Assembly: GCF_030658505.1 (NCBI RefSeq)
Contig: NZ_JAUTXR010000119.1
Span: 1-59,832, forward strand
DNA length: 59,832 nucleotides
Source: Stenotrophomonas raiganjensis (SeqCode)
Lineage (GTDB): Bacteria > Pseudomonadota > Gammaproteobacteria > Xanthomonadales > Xanthomonadaceae
Direction: 5' to 3'
In this document: piece by piece, positions 16,940-26,230 of the stretch
Layout of the letters: each line of letters starts with the position of its first letter
How positions within the stretch are numbered: the first letter of the stretch is position 1
Position numbers and translations under genes: made by a program
The notes under the pieces: generated by a model
What the model saw: only the letters and a program-made list of their open reading frames with translations
Database searches by the model: none
Told to the model about the DNA's origin: nothing

Positions 16940-19708
16940 TCACCCTCCCTTCGGCGTCAGTGGCGCGGCGCGCTGTGCAGCCAACAGCAGGCATTCCTTG
17001 CAGACCGACTGCGGGAACACCGGCAACGGATAGCGCCCCCTGCCGCCAGGCAGGAAGGACTTGCGCGCGGCGTGCACGCGAATCTGTCCGGGTGCGTTGA
17101 AGACGATGTTGCCGCCACTGATGGTGATGCTGGCCCCGCCACTGGTCGCCACCTGGATCGTGCGGCCCGCCCCGAGTTCCAGCGCAGCCTGTGCACTGGC
17201 GCCCCGCAATGACTGCCGCGATTGCACCCCCACGCGATCCTGCTGCGCCTTGATGTCCAGGGCCTGTTCGCCGCTGGCAAGGGTCAACGCAGCCGTGCCG
17301 GGGTCGGTGCCCTGCAAGGTGGCAGCCAGCACGCCGATCGCCTGGCGCCCGTGCCAGCGCGCCTGCCCCATGACCGCCGCATCGCTGTGCTGGCCACTGC
17401 CCAGGACCAGGGTTTCACCTTGTGCCCACTGCAACCCTTGCCCGGCCACCATCACCGCGCCGGCAGGTGCAGAGAGGCCAAGCACCGCGTCACCGCTGTG
17501 CGGAACACGCCCTTCGCCTGCGTCCGCGCTGCGTTCAGGGGCTGCAGCGAACGCGGCCTGCATCGCCCCGCCAGGAACCGTGCTGCGTACACTGGCCAGC
17601 AGCACAGGCAGCGGCGCGCGTGCTCCATCCAGCCTGGAGTGCTGGGGCGCCTGCACGCCGAGATGCGACGCAGGTTGCACCGCCAGGTGGGTCGCCGCCG
17701 CGTGGGCCTGGCGTTCGGCGAGCGTCGCCAGCTGCTGCATCAGCGCCGCCGCCTGCGGGGCCGCGCCGGCCGGATCCGTGCTCCGCGGCTGATAGGCATC
17801 CATCCAGAGTCCGCGTTGCCCGCGGACGCTTCCCCAGGCATCGCTGCGCAGCTCGAAGCCCGTCCCCCGCAGGCTGCCGCGATAGTTGTCCGCGCGGTGC
17901 CGCAGGTGGCCCAGCGCCAGCGCGGTAGCCTGCTGGCTGCTGGCCAGCTGTGCACCCAGCTGCTGGTCGCTGTCGTCGAACAGCAACTGGTTCCAGCCTT
18001 CGCCCTGCCACTCGCGTGACTGCATGCCCCACAGCGCCCCCGCGTTGCGATGCGCCGCTTCGCCAGCCGCCGCCGCGTGCCAGGGCGGTGCCTGTCCGGC
18101 GCCCAGGTTGGCCTGTGCGCTGCTGCTACCATCGCGCGCCTGCGCATAGGCCGAGATGTCCGCTTCCGCGCGCGCTCCGGCCGGTGTCGGCGCAACACCA
18201 GCCTCGCCGCGCCCGTTGTACAAGGCCCCCAGCACCAGCGGGCGGTCGATGTCTCCCTCGAGGAATCCGATCAGCACTTCCTGGCCGATGCGTGGCAGGA
18301 ACTGGCTGCCGACACCGGGGCCCGCATAGCGCTGCGCCACCCGCAGCCACGCACTGCCCGTGTCGCCCTGCTCGCCCTGGAAATGGAAGCGGACCCGGAC
18401 CCGTCCCAGCGCATCCGCATGCAGATCACCGCCGTCACGCCCCTGGCCGGCCACCACGATCGCGGTCTGGTAGCCAGGTGCCAGCGGTCGCGGATTGCGT
18501 CGCGCACCGGTGCCATCGTCCAGGATCGGGCGCCAGCACCGCTCGCGCTCCAGGGCGATGAAGTCCTGGGCGTAGCCCTGATCACGGGCCTGGCCAAGCA
18601 AGGTGCCGCGCAGGTCAGCCGCCTGCGCCGCCAGCGCGCGGCGCAGGTCTGTCGGCAGGTTGTTCACGCCCGCATGCTCGACCGCCACCAGCAGCAGCTC
18701 CGTCGGCACGGCTCCCGGTGTGCCGGTCAGCACCCAGGCCTGTCCCGCGTCGGCGCTGCGAACGCTGCCGCGGCCGCGCCAGTGGCGGGCCTGCGCGTCC
18801 AGCGCCTCCACCACCAGCCGTGCATGGTGCTGCAGCTCGGCGGCATCGGCGAAGGCATGCGCTCCCACCGGATCGTAGTCCTCCCGTCCCCCTTGCGAAG
18901 CATCCTGCACCGGCAGCTGGCCGGCCAGCGAGCGCGCACTGCGGTAGTCGCTGCTGTGCAGCTGCACGTGCGTGCTCTGCAGGCGGCGCAGCTGCCCCAG
19001 CTGCTGCACGCCGTCACTCTGCTCGGTGCCATCAACGCGATGGAAGCGGATCCCTCCCGCCGACCGCGACTCAACGGCTTCCGGCAGCAGGGTCGAATCG
19101 GCAAACAGCACAATGCCATGCCCTGCCGTTGCGTCTTCCGCCTCCTGCACGCACCAGCCCAGCCCTTCCTCGGCCAACAGCCGCTGCACGAAGGCCAGGT
19201 CGGTCTCACGGTACTGCACGCAGTAGCTGCGGGGCCGTGAACCGGACAGCCTCCCGTCCACCTCATCGCTCCAGCGCCAATGGGCATGTTCCGGGTACGC
19301 CTGGAACACCGCGTCCACGATGTCGCGCACGCTCTGTTCCTGGAACACACGGCAGCGCCGGGCCTGGCCGAGCCACCAGGTCCAGTCGCGCAGGGTGACC
19401 CGGTAGCGCACCAACCCACCATCACTGCCCACGCATTGCGCATCGGCAATGACGCCGTGGCGCGGCCAGTCCTGGCCATCGGCCAGCCGTGCATGCAGGC
19501 ATGCCGGTTGCCCCAGCCAATCGGCCAGTGGCAGCGATGCGTCCAGCGCGAGTACATCGACCTGCAGCCGCCGCCCCTGCGACAGGGCGTCATGGCCCTG
19601 CCATTGGTCGACGACGACCGCCGGCGTGCCGGGTAGATCCAACCGATACAGGCGGCTGCCGGCCTCCAGGCCCGCTGCCTGCACCATGAGGTTGCGAATC
19701 GCTTCCAT
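16940..19708 (-). CDS. vgrG: VgrG spike protein, Tle1 module
   Basis: A 922-residue T6SS spike. The N-terminal gp27-like part includes the segment RSYCVQYRETDLAFVQRLLA. The gp5/OB-fold region contains VRVRFHFQGEQGDTGSAWLR, RYAGPGVGSQFLPRIGQEVL and GFLEGDIDRPLVLGALYNGR. A DUF2345-type beta region follows (near 840-890, ATSGGASITISGGNIVFNAP). No catalytic extension is evident. The start at 19708 (MEAIRNLMVQAAG) has AGGAA upstream. It leads the VgrG-adaptor-immunity-lipase operon and is paralogous to the VgrG at 26231-28990. Confidence 0.92.
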   Translation of the reverse strand: MEAIRNLMVQAAGLEAGSRLYRLDLPGTPAVVVDQWQGHDALSQGRRLQVDVLALDASLPLADWLGQPACLHARLADGQDWPRHGVIADAQCVGSDGGLVRYRVTLRDWTWWLGQARRCRVFQEQSVRDIVDAVFQAYPEHAHWRWSDEVDGRLSGSRPRSYCVQYRETDLAFVQRLLAEEGLGWCVQEAEDATAGHGIVLFADSTLLPEAVESRSAGGIRFHRVDGTEQSDGVQQLGQLRRLQSTHVQLHSSDYRSARSLAGQLPVQDASQGGREDYDPVGAHAFADAAELQHHARLVVEALDAQARHWRGRGSVRSADAGQAWVLTGTPGAVPTELLLVAVEHAGVNNLPTDLRRALAAQAADLRGTLLGQARDQGYAQDFIALERERCWRPILDDGTGARRNPRPLAPGYQTAIVVAGQGRDGGDLHADALGRVRVRFHFQGEQGDTGSAWLRVAQRYAGPGVGSQFLPRIGQEVLIGFLEGDIDRPLVLGALYNGRGEAGVAPTPAGARAEADISAYAQARDGSSSAQANLGAGQAPPWHAAAAGEAAHRNAGALWGMQSREWQGEGWNQLLFDDSDQQLGAQLASSQQATALALGHLRHRADNYRGSLRGTGFELRSDAWGSVRGQRGLWMDAYQPRSTDPAGAAPQAAALMQQLATLAERQAHAAATHLAVQPASHLGVQAPQHSRLDGARAPLPVLLASVRSTVPGGAMQAAFAAAPERSADAGEGRVPHSGDAVLGLSAPAGAVMVAGQGLQWAQGETLVLGSGQHSDAAVMGQARWHGRQAIGVLAATLQGTDPGTAALTLASGEQALDIKAQQDRVGVQSRQSLRGASAQAALELGAGRTIQVATSGGASITISGGNIVFNAPGQIRVHAARKSFLPGGRGRYPLPVFPQSVCKECLLLAAQRAAPLTPKGG

Positions 19709-19828
19709 GGCGTTCCTACCGTTGCTGCCCCCGTCTCCGGATGGCAGGTCCTTCCCCTGTGGGACGACGGTAGCAGATGGAAAAGCGCGGCGCACGCCCG
19801 CGCCATCACGGCGGATTAACGTTCCGGA

Positions 19829-20455
19829 TCAATAGGTTCCGTAGGAGACTTCCACCACCACCGGCTTGCCCGCGTCCTGCTCCGGCTGCAGGGTGAAGCG
19901 GTCCAGCGCGCTGCTGTCATCACCCAGAGGCGTGCTGCGGAACTGCAGGCGATAGGTTGCCCCGGCCTGCACACTGCCATCGGGCAGCAGCCGTGCACTG
20001 GCCGGAAGCAGCAGGCCGCCCAGATCGCTGTAGGCCTCGGGCGCGTCGCTGAAACCGTAGTCGACCAGCTCATCGGTACGACGCATTTCGTAGACCCGCG
20101 TCGGCCACGGACGCGCCGCGCTACGGTCATTGCGCAGGTCGGCCACCCACGGTTCCGGCAACTGGTAGACCTTGCGCAGCGCGGTGTCATCCAGCTCGGC
20201 GCTGGCGACCTGCAGGCAGCACACCAGGCGCTTGCTCTCGCGGTCGTAGATCGAGAAGCGCGCATCGCGGGCCACAGCCCTCGGCAACAGCGCGAACGGA
20301 ACGTCCCGCAATGCGGGCTCGGCACCATCGCGGGAACCGAGATTGCGCCAGCCACCGAAGGTCGGCTCAGCGGCCTGCGCCAGCGGCACTGCCAGGCACA
20401 GGGCCAACGCCAGTCCGCCAGTGCTGCGTCCGATCCAGTTCTGCATGTCGTTCAT
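19829..20455 (-). CDS. Exported putative immunity protein, paralog A
   Basis: A 208-residue protein with a Sec signal (GLALALCLAVPLAQAA). The mature part has FGGWRNLGSRDG, FSIYDRESKRLVCCLQVAS and PEPWVADLRND, and ends VEVSYGTY. The protein encoded at 20606-21292 shares GGWR, the IYD...VCCLxV segment, (P/E)PW(V/I)(A/T)DL and a GTY terminus, so the two are paralogs. Both follow the cell-wall effector, which suggests periplasmic immunity to one of its domains. An alternative ATG at 20446 is possible. Not a family I recognise. Confidence 0.7.
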   Translation of the reverse strand: MNDMQNWIGRSTGGLALALCLAVPLAQAAEPTFGGWRNLGSRDGAEPALRDVPFALLPRAVARDARFSIYDRESKRLVCCLQVASAELDDTALRKVYQLPEPWVADLRNDRSAARPWPTRVYEMRRTDELVDYGFSDAPEAYSDLGGLLLPASARLLPDGSVQAGATYRLQFRSTPLGDDSSALDRFTLQPEQDAGKPVVVEVSYGTY

Positions 20456-20605
20456 CCGTCGATGGCGCCTGGCCAATCAGTTTCGTGAGGATGCCATGAA
20501 GGTGGGGCGGTTGCCACGCCATGCGCTCTGGCCACTGCGGACGGCCCTGCGTCCGCGGTGAAGCAGCCGCGTAGACCAGCCAGGTTCCACCTTCACCTGG
20601 TCCGG

Positions 20606-21292
20606 CTAATAGGTTCCGAATGGAACCTCGGCTTTCAGCGCCGGCCCTCCCTTGACCGGCGTCAGGGTGTAGGTCTGGACACCGCCATCCCCATCGCCGA
20701 GCGATGTTTCCCGACGCTCAACCCTGTAGCGCTTTCCGGCGAACTCCAGTAGACGGCCACCCACCACCCGCGCATCCGGTGGAAGCAACAGGCCGCCCGC
20801 CGCTTCACGTTCCTCCTTGAAGGCATGGCTGCTCATCGCGCCCTGCACCTTCAACAACTGGACGTGCGGCCGGTAGGGGGCCGCATCGAGATTCCAACCG
20901 TTGGTCAAGTCAGTAATCCAGGGCCCTGGAATGTCGAAGCGACCCTGCAACTCACTTTCGCTTATCTCCTCCCCCTCCACCGACAGGCAACAGACAACCT
21001 TGTTCGCCTTGGCGTCGTAGATGGTCCAACGACTTCCCGTGGCTGCGGCGTGCGGCAGCATCGAGAAGTGGAACTGGTGTTCGAGATCAGTGTCGGAGAC
21101 CCTGCGCCAACCACCGACTTCGGAAGACTGGGCCTGGCAGGCCGTTGCCATCAGCCCAGCCACGACCAGCATGCTGATTCGGCCAGCCGTCGTGACCGCA
21201 CACACGCCACCAAGCCGCGTGCACCAATCGATATCGTTACGGCGCCACCAGCGCTGCGCGCACAAAAGCCCGCCCCATTGAAATCCCTTCAC
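20606..21292 (-). CDS. Exported putative immunity protein, paralog B
   Basis: From a GTG at 21292 the product is 228 residues. That GTG overlaps the upstream TGA in a GTGA junction and has GAAGGA just before it, supporting translational coupling. A later start (GTG 21205 or ATG 21172) would place the hydrophobic stretch MLVVAGLMATACQA at the N-terminus as a lipoprotein-like signal, so the true start is open. The body (GGWRRVSDTD, WTIYDAKANKVVCCLSVEG, GPWITDLTN, EVPFGTY) is paralogous to the neighbour at 19829-20455. Confidence 0.68.
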   Translation of the reverse strand: MKGFQWGGLLCAQRWWRRNDIDWCTRLGGVCAVTTAGRISMLVVAGLMATACQAQSSEVGGWRRVSDTDLEHQFHFSMLPHAAATGSRWTIYDAKANKVVCCLSVEGEEISESELQGRFDIPGPWITDLTNGWNLDAAPYRPHVQLLKVQGAMSSHAFKEEREAAGGLLLPPDARVVGGRLLEFAGKRYRVERRETSLGDGDGGVQTYTLTPVKGGPALKAEVPFGTY

Positions 21293-21909
21293 TGTCCTTC
21301 GGACGCCATGTATGCAGTCTGGTGACCGGTAAAGCGGACACCGTCGAATCCGAAGCAGAAACGCCCGTCGTTGATCGAACGGTAAGCCAGTATCGCTCCG
21401 ACCAGGCAGAACTGCTGCGCATCCACGGACGTTTCCACCTTCCCATAAGTGGTCGGCTCTCCTTTGCTGGACAAAGGGCCGGACAATGCGTCGATCGGCA
21501 ACGGATAAACCACCCCGCTCCGGGCGTTGATGACGACCACCGAGCGCTGGAAGTACTCAGGCCATTCCTCCAGCTCCGCCACGATGTAGTGCCCGTTGAA
21601 GTTCGGCCGCTGCTCGGCGATCACCTTGTCGATCTGGGCACGATGACGATCATCACAGAAGTTGATCGGACTGCTCAGGAAAGCACACCCGGAATGAGGG
21701 GAGAGCATCTTGACGCCAGCATATCGTGCGTTGCCCGCTGTAGATGCAGGCACTTCCTTCGTCGGTGTAGCCGCCCCCGTCGGCAGCACAACTGCGGCTG
21801 GGTTCTCCGATGAATCCGGCTTCCCCGTGCAAGCGGCGGCCGAAAGAAGAAGGCCGAGCAACAGCACAGGCTGCAGTCCCCGCCAGACGCTGGTGTTGAT
21901 CTTCATCAT
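21289..21909 (-). CDS. Lipoprotein, putative immunity to the cell-wall effector
   Basis: A 206-residue lipoprotein (VLLLGLLLSAAACTG). The mature domain has conserved-looking segments SPINFCDDRHRAQIDKVIAE, PNFNGHYIVAELEEWPEYFQ, VVINARSGVVYPLP and a paired-Cys C-terminal half. The NFxGHYxxxE plus VxxxxSGxVYPLP outline is a recurrent small exported-protein family, but I cannot name it. Its ATG overlaps the effector TGA in an ATGA junction, so it is translated right after the effector. That is the usual effector-immunity arrangement. Confidence 0.75.
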   Translation of the reverse strand: MMKINTSVWRGLQPVLLLGLLLSAAACTGKPDSSENPAAVVLPTGAATPTKEVPASTAGNARYAGVKMLSPHSGCAFLSSPINFCDDRHRAQIDKVIAEQRPNFNGHYIVAELEEWPEYFQRSVVVINARSGVVYPLPIDALSGPLSSKGEPTTYGKVETSVDAQQFCLVGAILAYRSINDGRFCFGFDGVRFTGHQTAYMASEGQ

Positions 21910-24900
21910 TTCTTGCTTTCCAGGATTTCGACAAGCAGCGCGCGAACCGCCGGCGTGGACTCCACGTTGGCCTTGTTCGCCAGCGACTGATGGTAGGACA
22001 TGGTGCCGTCCGATATCGCTCCCGAGGCGATCTTGCGGCCCTTGGGAGCAGCGATCGACGCCCATTCCTGGGCCGCCGCCATCTGGGCATCATCCACGGT
22101 GCCCTTGCCTTCGATCACCAGGCGGCCCAGTGCGCCATCACCGGCCTTGTACAGCAGGTACTCGCGGAACACCCGCTCCTGTAGTTCCGCATCGTACTTC
22201 TCGCTACCGGTGAGGCCCAGCTTGGCCTTGGCAGCCTTGAGAGTTCCGAAGATGGTCTGGTACTTACCGGTCGCGAACATGCGGTTGCGGTTGGTACCGT
22301 CCAAAGGCTCGGTTGCCAGGATTTCGTCGATGGTCTTCCCGGTCACTGTGCCGGCCGGAGGATTGCGGAAACTGAAACCGACCTTGCCCTCGGGAACATT
22401 CTTGGTGCCCGAGTTGTACGAATCGTATCCGCCTTCGCCATGCGCGATCAGATCACCGAGGCGCCGCACCAGGTCACCGTCGATGATCTTCGTCCCCAAG
22501 CCCATGAAATTGGAGATCATGGCCAGCGGATGGAAATGAAACACGTCCAGGCTCGAAGGGAAATCCTTCACCCCCTTCACGGTTTCCCACCATTGCAGCT
22601 TGCGGATCCGCACCTTCTCGCCCGCCCATTCGTTGCCTTGCGCCCGCATCATCATGGAATCAAGTTCGTCCCATTTCTGCATGCCACCGCCCCATTCGCT
22701 CTCATAGCGAGCGATCAACCTTTGCAGGTAGCGGGCCAGCAGTGGATTCTGCTGCGCGTGTTTCAACTCTGCCGGGCTCAGATCGCCATCGTTGTTGACG
22801 TCAATCAACTGATAGATCTTGCGATGAAGCGAGCTGCCACGGACGCGATCGGCCCGCATCTTGTGCTCCGCCTTCTCCTCGGGCCGCGACTTGGCCATCT
22901 GGAACACCTTCCAGGCCATCAGGTCCAGCGGCGTCAGCTGACCTTCTTCCACGTACTCGAAGCACGGCCATGCCCACGGAGATTCCCAACGCGTCAGAGG
23001 ATGATCCTTCTGGCAAACCCATCCTTGCGCCTGATCCGTGGCCACCCACCACCAGCGATTACCCTTGTCGTCAATCGCGACGGACTCTTTCCCAAGCGCG
23101 TCCAACTCGACGCGTGCCATCACGCGCGGCAGCTTTCCAGCAGGCGTCGTCTGGTTGCTTAGCTGCAGTGGATACCGGGTCCACGCCGGCAAGTCAGCAT
23201 CGAGAGGCTTACCAGCTGCAACAGTGGAAACCCGCGCTGCTTCTGCCCAGAACACGTCGTCGAGCTCGGTGAGCACCTCACGGTCCGGCCACTTCCCCCC
23301 CACCTTCTCCGACTGCGTCCGTTCACCTGTACTGCTGACGTACCATCCGGTGAACATCCGGCCATCGGCGTAGCGCTTGGTTTTCTCGTTGTACTTTCCA
23401 AGCGCCTTTCTCGGCACCTGCTCGGCCACGGACTTGTGCAACTTTACCCAGGCCCCCTTCGGACTGTCGGCAGCGATCGCCACGATCGAACCTGCAGCCA
23501 GGTTGGTGTCGCTGGCGATGGGCGTGACCAGCTTGACGCCGACGTCAAGCACCAGCATGTTGCGTTCGTTTTCAGGCCGCGTGGCCGCGTACGCGCGGCT
23601 GCGCCCGATGAACCCGGGCACATCACCGCCGCTGAACATCTCCAGATGCAGCATGCTGCGCATGCCCGGCGAAGGCGATGCGCGCGCCACACCAAAGGTC
23701 TGGTACTCGCCGATCTGGCCGATGATATCGCCGGCCTTCACCGGGAATGGCTTGTCCAGTACCACCACCTGATCCACCGGATCGGGCTTGTCAAACACCG
23801 CTTCCATGCGCGACAGATAAACCCAGCCATTTTCGGCCCCCGGCTTGACCTGTCCGTCGACGGCTTCCGCAGCAATGATCTCGCCTTCGAGCAGCTCTCC
23901 AATGTGGCCCCAGACGCCCTTCCCCACCGCCTTCGTTTCGGTGAAGCGCACGCGTGCTCCCTGCGCCAGCATGCCGAGCAGCTTCCCGTTCGGCTCGGAA
24001 CGGATGTTCAGCCCCTTTCGCCCCTTGATGGCAGGTGCAGCCGGCGCGCTCGCCGCCGTCGCCCTGGCCGCATCAGTGGCCGACGCCGATGCTGGCATCG
24101 ACGCACCGGGTGTAGGCAGGCTGCCATAAGGCACGCGCTGTGGTGTCGCCTGCTCTGCAGCCGCCTCCAATCCGAATCCACGCTGTTCGACGCTCGCCTG
24201 ACCACCGGCTTGCCCCTGGCCCCAGCCGCCTCCCAGCGGTGACTCGCCCAGGCCGAAGCCGCGATCACTGGAGAACGGGGAGCGTGGCAGCGCGAACGGA
24301 TCTGCCGTCGATTCTTCCTGCGGGGGCGGGGGCGGGGGCGGTGGGACCTTCTGCGTATCCTCGGCAGCAGAGGCGGTCACTCGGTAGGTACTGTCGCCTT
24401 TCCAGTACTTCGCACGCGGAATCTTTTCGTCCTGCCGATAACCACGCCAATCCATCAGGTGCATGTACAGGCTGAAAAGGACCAGTGTTTCCGGCTTGCT
24501 CTCAGTCCGCTCCGGCGTCGCCTCCGCTTTGGGAACCTCGGTCTTCTTGCCCTTCTTTGCATCCTTGGCTGCCTCGGCCGCTGCTGCCTTCTGTGCCTCC
24601 TTGGCGTCCGCAGCAGCCTTCCTGTCCTCGGCCTGCATCTTCACGGCGATTGCCGAACGCATCTGCGCCGCGCGGGTCTGCTCATCAAGGTCAGCCGTTT
24701 CATCTTCCGGCTGGCACGCCTTGAGCTGGGTGCTCTCGGGCAACACCAGCGTATGCCGCACCAGCGTGAAACCGGTGGAATACAACGCCTTGAGCTGATT
24801 CTCGCGGAACTGCACCGCGGGATAGGTTGAATCAAGCTTGTAGGCCACCACCTCGCCGTCGGCGATGCAGCGGACGCCGCTTTTCTCGCCGAGCTGGGTC

Positions 24901-25523
24901 GGCCCCTGCGCCAACGCATTGGCCGTTCCATCGCCGAAATGAATGCCACCGTGCCAGAGGCTGTTGCCACCCACCGGATAGAAGCCGTCCTCCGCGCCAC
25001 GCATCGCATGCATGTAGGCGGCAAGGCTACGCGCCGGCTCACCATCCTTCAGCAGGAATGGATACCCGAACGCGCCGGACACGGCCTCTCCGTCCGGGAA
25101 ATCGAAGGTCGCCGGATCAACCGTCTTGTGCAGCACCAGCTTCCCGGACTCGGCGAACGGGTGCACCTCGAAATGCAGGTGATTACCCGAACTCACCCCG
25201 CCCGTCATCCCGACCGGCCCGAGCGGATCGCCCTTCTTGACCTTGTCCTTGACCTTCAGCGGCGACGCAGCCGACATGTGCGCATACATCGTATGCACCA
25301 CCTGCCCACGGATCATGTGCTCGACGGCGATCGTGTTGCCGTAGCCGTTCATCCATCCGGTATAGATCACATGACCGTCTGCTGCAGCGGGAATGGGGGT
25401 ACCTGCGGGTGCGGCCCAATCCTGCCCTTCGTGGCGCTTCACCGTACCCTGTGTCGGGTGCTTGCGGGCCTTCGACCAGTCACTGCTTACGCGGAACGGC
25501 GGGCCTGGGTTGTACGTCGGCAT
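21906..25523 (-). CDS. Multidomain cell-wall T6SS effector: M23 peptidase plus lysozyme-like
   Basis: A 1205-residue peptidoglycan-degrading effector. Residues 28-125 are an M23/LytM endopeptidase with HEGQD (H31, D35), YAHM (H82) and NHLHFE (H115, H117), a complete zinc/catalytic set. Residues about 185-630 look like a second M23 unit broken by inserts: WHGGIH (H190, H194), then an Ala/Lys-rich helix (280-335), LYMHL (H354), a Pro8 run, an SH3-like segment (500-575), then MLHLE (H625) with the first HxH histidine replaced. An EF-hand loop lies at 907-918 (DVNNDGDLSPAE). The C-terminus is lysozyme-like with HGEGGY (likely catalytic Glu1029) and FATGKYQT (1082-1089). No signal peptide; VgrG is upstream and immunity candidates flank it. 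Confidence 0.88.
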   Translation of the reverse strand: MPTYNPGPPFRVSSDWSKARKHPTQGTVKRHEGQDWAAPAGTPIPAAADGHVIYTGWMNGYGNTIAVEHMIRGQVVHTMYAHMSAASPLKVKDKVKKGDPLGPVGMTGGVSSGNHLHFEVHPFAESGKLVLHKTVDPATFDFPDGEAVSGAFGYPFLLKDGEPARSLAAYMHAMRGAEDGFYPVGGNSLWHGGIHFGDGTANALAQGPTQLGEKSGVRCIADGEVVAYKLDSTYPAVQFRENQLKALYSTGFTLVRHTLVLPESTQLKACQPEDETADLDEQTRAAQMRSAIAVKMQAEDRKAAADAKEAQKAAAAEAAKDAKKGKKTEVPKAEATPERTESKPETLVLFSLYMHLMDWRGYRQDEKIPRAKYWKGDSTYRVTASAAEDTQKVPPPPPPPPQEESTADPFALPRSPFSSDRGFGLGESPLGGGWGQGQAGGQASVEQRGFGLEAAAEQATPQRVPYGSLPTPGASMPASASATDAARATAASAPAAPAIKGRKGLNIRSEPNGKLLGMLAQGARVRFTETKAVGKGVWGHIGELLEGEIIAAEAVDGQVKPGAENGWVYLSRMEAVFDKPDPVDQVVVLDKPFPVKAGDIIGQIGEYQTFGVARASPSPGMRSMLHLEMFSGGDVPGFIGRSRAYAATRPENERNMLVLDVGVKLVTPIASDTNLAAGSIVAIAADSPKGAWVKLHKSVAEQVPRKALGKYNEKTKRYADGRMFTGWYVSSTGERTQSEKVGGKWPDREVLTELDDVFWAEAARVSTVAAGKPLDADLPAWTRYPLQLSNQTTPAGKLPRVMARVELDALGKESVAIDDKGNRWWWVATDQAQGWVCQKDHPLTRWESPWAWPCFEYVEEGQLTPLDLMAWKVFQMAKSRPEEKAEHKMRADRVRGSSLHRKIYQLIDVNNDGDLSPAELKHAQQNPLLARYLQRLIARYESEWGGGMQKWDELDSMMMRAQGNEWAGEKVRIRKLQWWETVKGVKDFPSSLDVFHFHPLAMISNFMGLGTKIIDGDLVRRLGDLIAHGEGGYDSYNSGTKNVPEGKVGFSFRNPPAGTVTGKTIDEILATEPLDGTNRNRMFATGKYQTIFGTLKAAKAKLGLTGSEKYDAELQERVFREYLLYKAGDGALGRLVIEGKGTVDDAQMAAAQEWASIAAPKGRKIASGAISDGTMSYHQSLANKANVESTPAVRALLVEILESKK

Positions 25524-25544
25524 CGTGCTCTTCTCTATCCTTGA

Positions 25545-26177
25545 TCAAGCCCAATCGGGCGTGCACATCAACTGCGACTTCTGCGTGTTGTCACCCTGGG
25601 GACCCAACTTCGGCCTTTCGCCACGCTGGCTGCGCTCATCCTCGGGAAAATCCGACCCCAACGACTTGCGCGCGCGCGCGCGCGCCTGGTCCAGCGGCAG
25701 GTCGATCAGGATGCCGATCGGGGTGGGCGCGGTTCCCAGATGGGCAACGACCCTTTCGACCGGCAGGCCATGAAAATCCGCCTTGACACAGAAGTACGCC
25801 ATCCCGAACTCCTCATCGCGTTCGCAGGGTTCCGGCGCGTGCCTGGCCAGGTAAGGGTTGGCGGGCCGACCTGATTCAGCGCTGAGGTACCAGCCCTTCG
25901 GTTGGCAATCAAGCAACCCGTCGAAGAGCGTTCCGGTGCTGTCCGGGTCACCCGGCAGAGGCGCCTCACCCTCTGCGGCGCGTGCATCGGCCGCGATCTG
26001 CGCCTCGACCGCGGCCTGCGCCGAACGCGTGGCGTCCTCCTGCGCGCCTCCCTGCGGCGCCCCGTTTCCGCAGGCCGCCAGTGGCAGCAACAACGTTGCC
26101 AGCAGCAGTTTGGGCAACGCGACGGGCAGATGACGGTTGACCGGCTTGCCTGGCTTGCCTGGCTTTCTCTGATTCAT
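25545..26177 (-). CDS. Lipoprotein between VgrG and cell-wall effector, putative immunity
   Basis: A 210-residue protein with a very basic N-terminus (MNQRKPGKPGKPVNRH) and lipobox LPLAACG. The mature part has four cysteines, with a segment DGLLDCQPKGWYLS, the ARARARKS run and the end SQLMCTPDWA. The start at 26177 has AAAGG about 9 bases upstream. Its place upstream of the effector, and its periplasmic location, make an immunity or accessory role likely. A (GC)9 tract lies inside the coding region. Family not recognised. Confidence 0.72.
   Translation of the reverse strand: MNQRKPGKPGKPVNRHLPVALPKLLLATLLLPLAACGNGAPQGGAQEDATRSAQAAVEAQIAADARAAEGEAPLPGDPDSTGTLFDGLLDCQPKGWYLSAESGRPANPYLARHAPEPCERDEEFGMAYFCVKADFHGLPVERVVAHLGTAPTPIGILIDLPLDQARARARKSLGSDFPEDERSQRGERPKLGPQGDNTQKSQLMCTPDWA
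25668..25685. repeat. (GC)9 dinucleotide tract inside a lipoprotein gene
   Basis: Eighteen bases of uninterrupted alternating GC encode part of the ARARAR run. Gain or loss of one dinucleotide would shift the reading frame near the C-terminus of the putative immunity lipoprotein. Whether the tract varies in cells cannot be seen from one sequence. Confidence 0.8.
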
Positions 26178-26230
26178 GGTTCGGTGCCTTTTCGAAGAGT
26201 TCCAGCAGTGATATCGGGGCATGCCCTCCA

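Noticed and set aside
13984..17212. Two long overlapping plus-strand open frames
   Set aside because: They are antisense to the Tle1, DUF3304 and DUF4123 genes, which have clear motifs and operon spacing.
24301..24345. GGGGGC hexamer run as a regulatory repeat
   Set aside because: It encodes the proline run of the cell-wall effector in frame, and hexamer changes would keep the frame.
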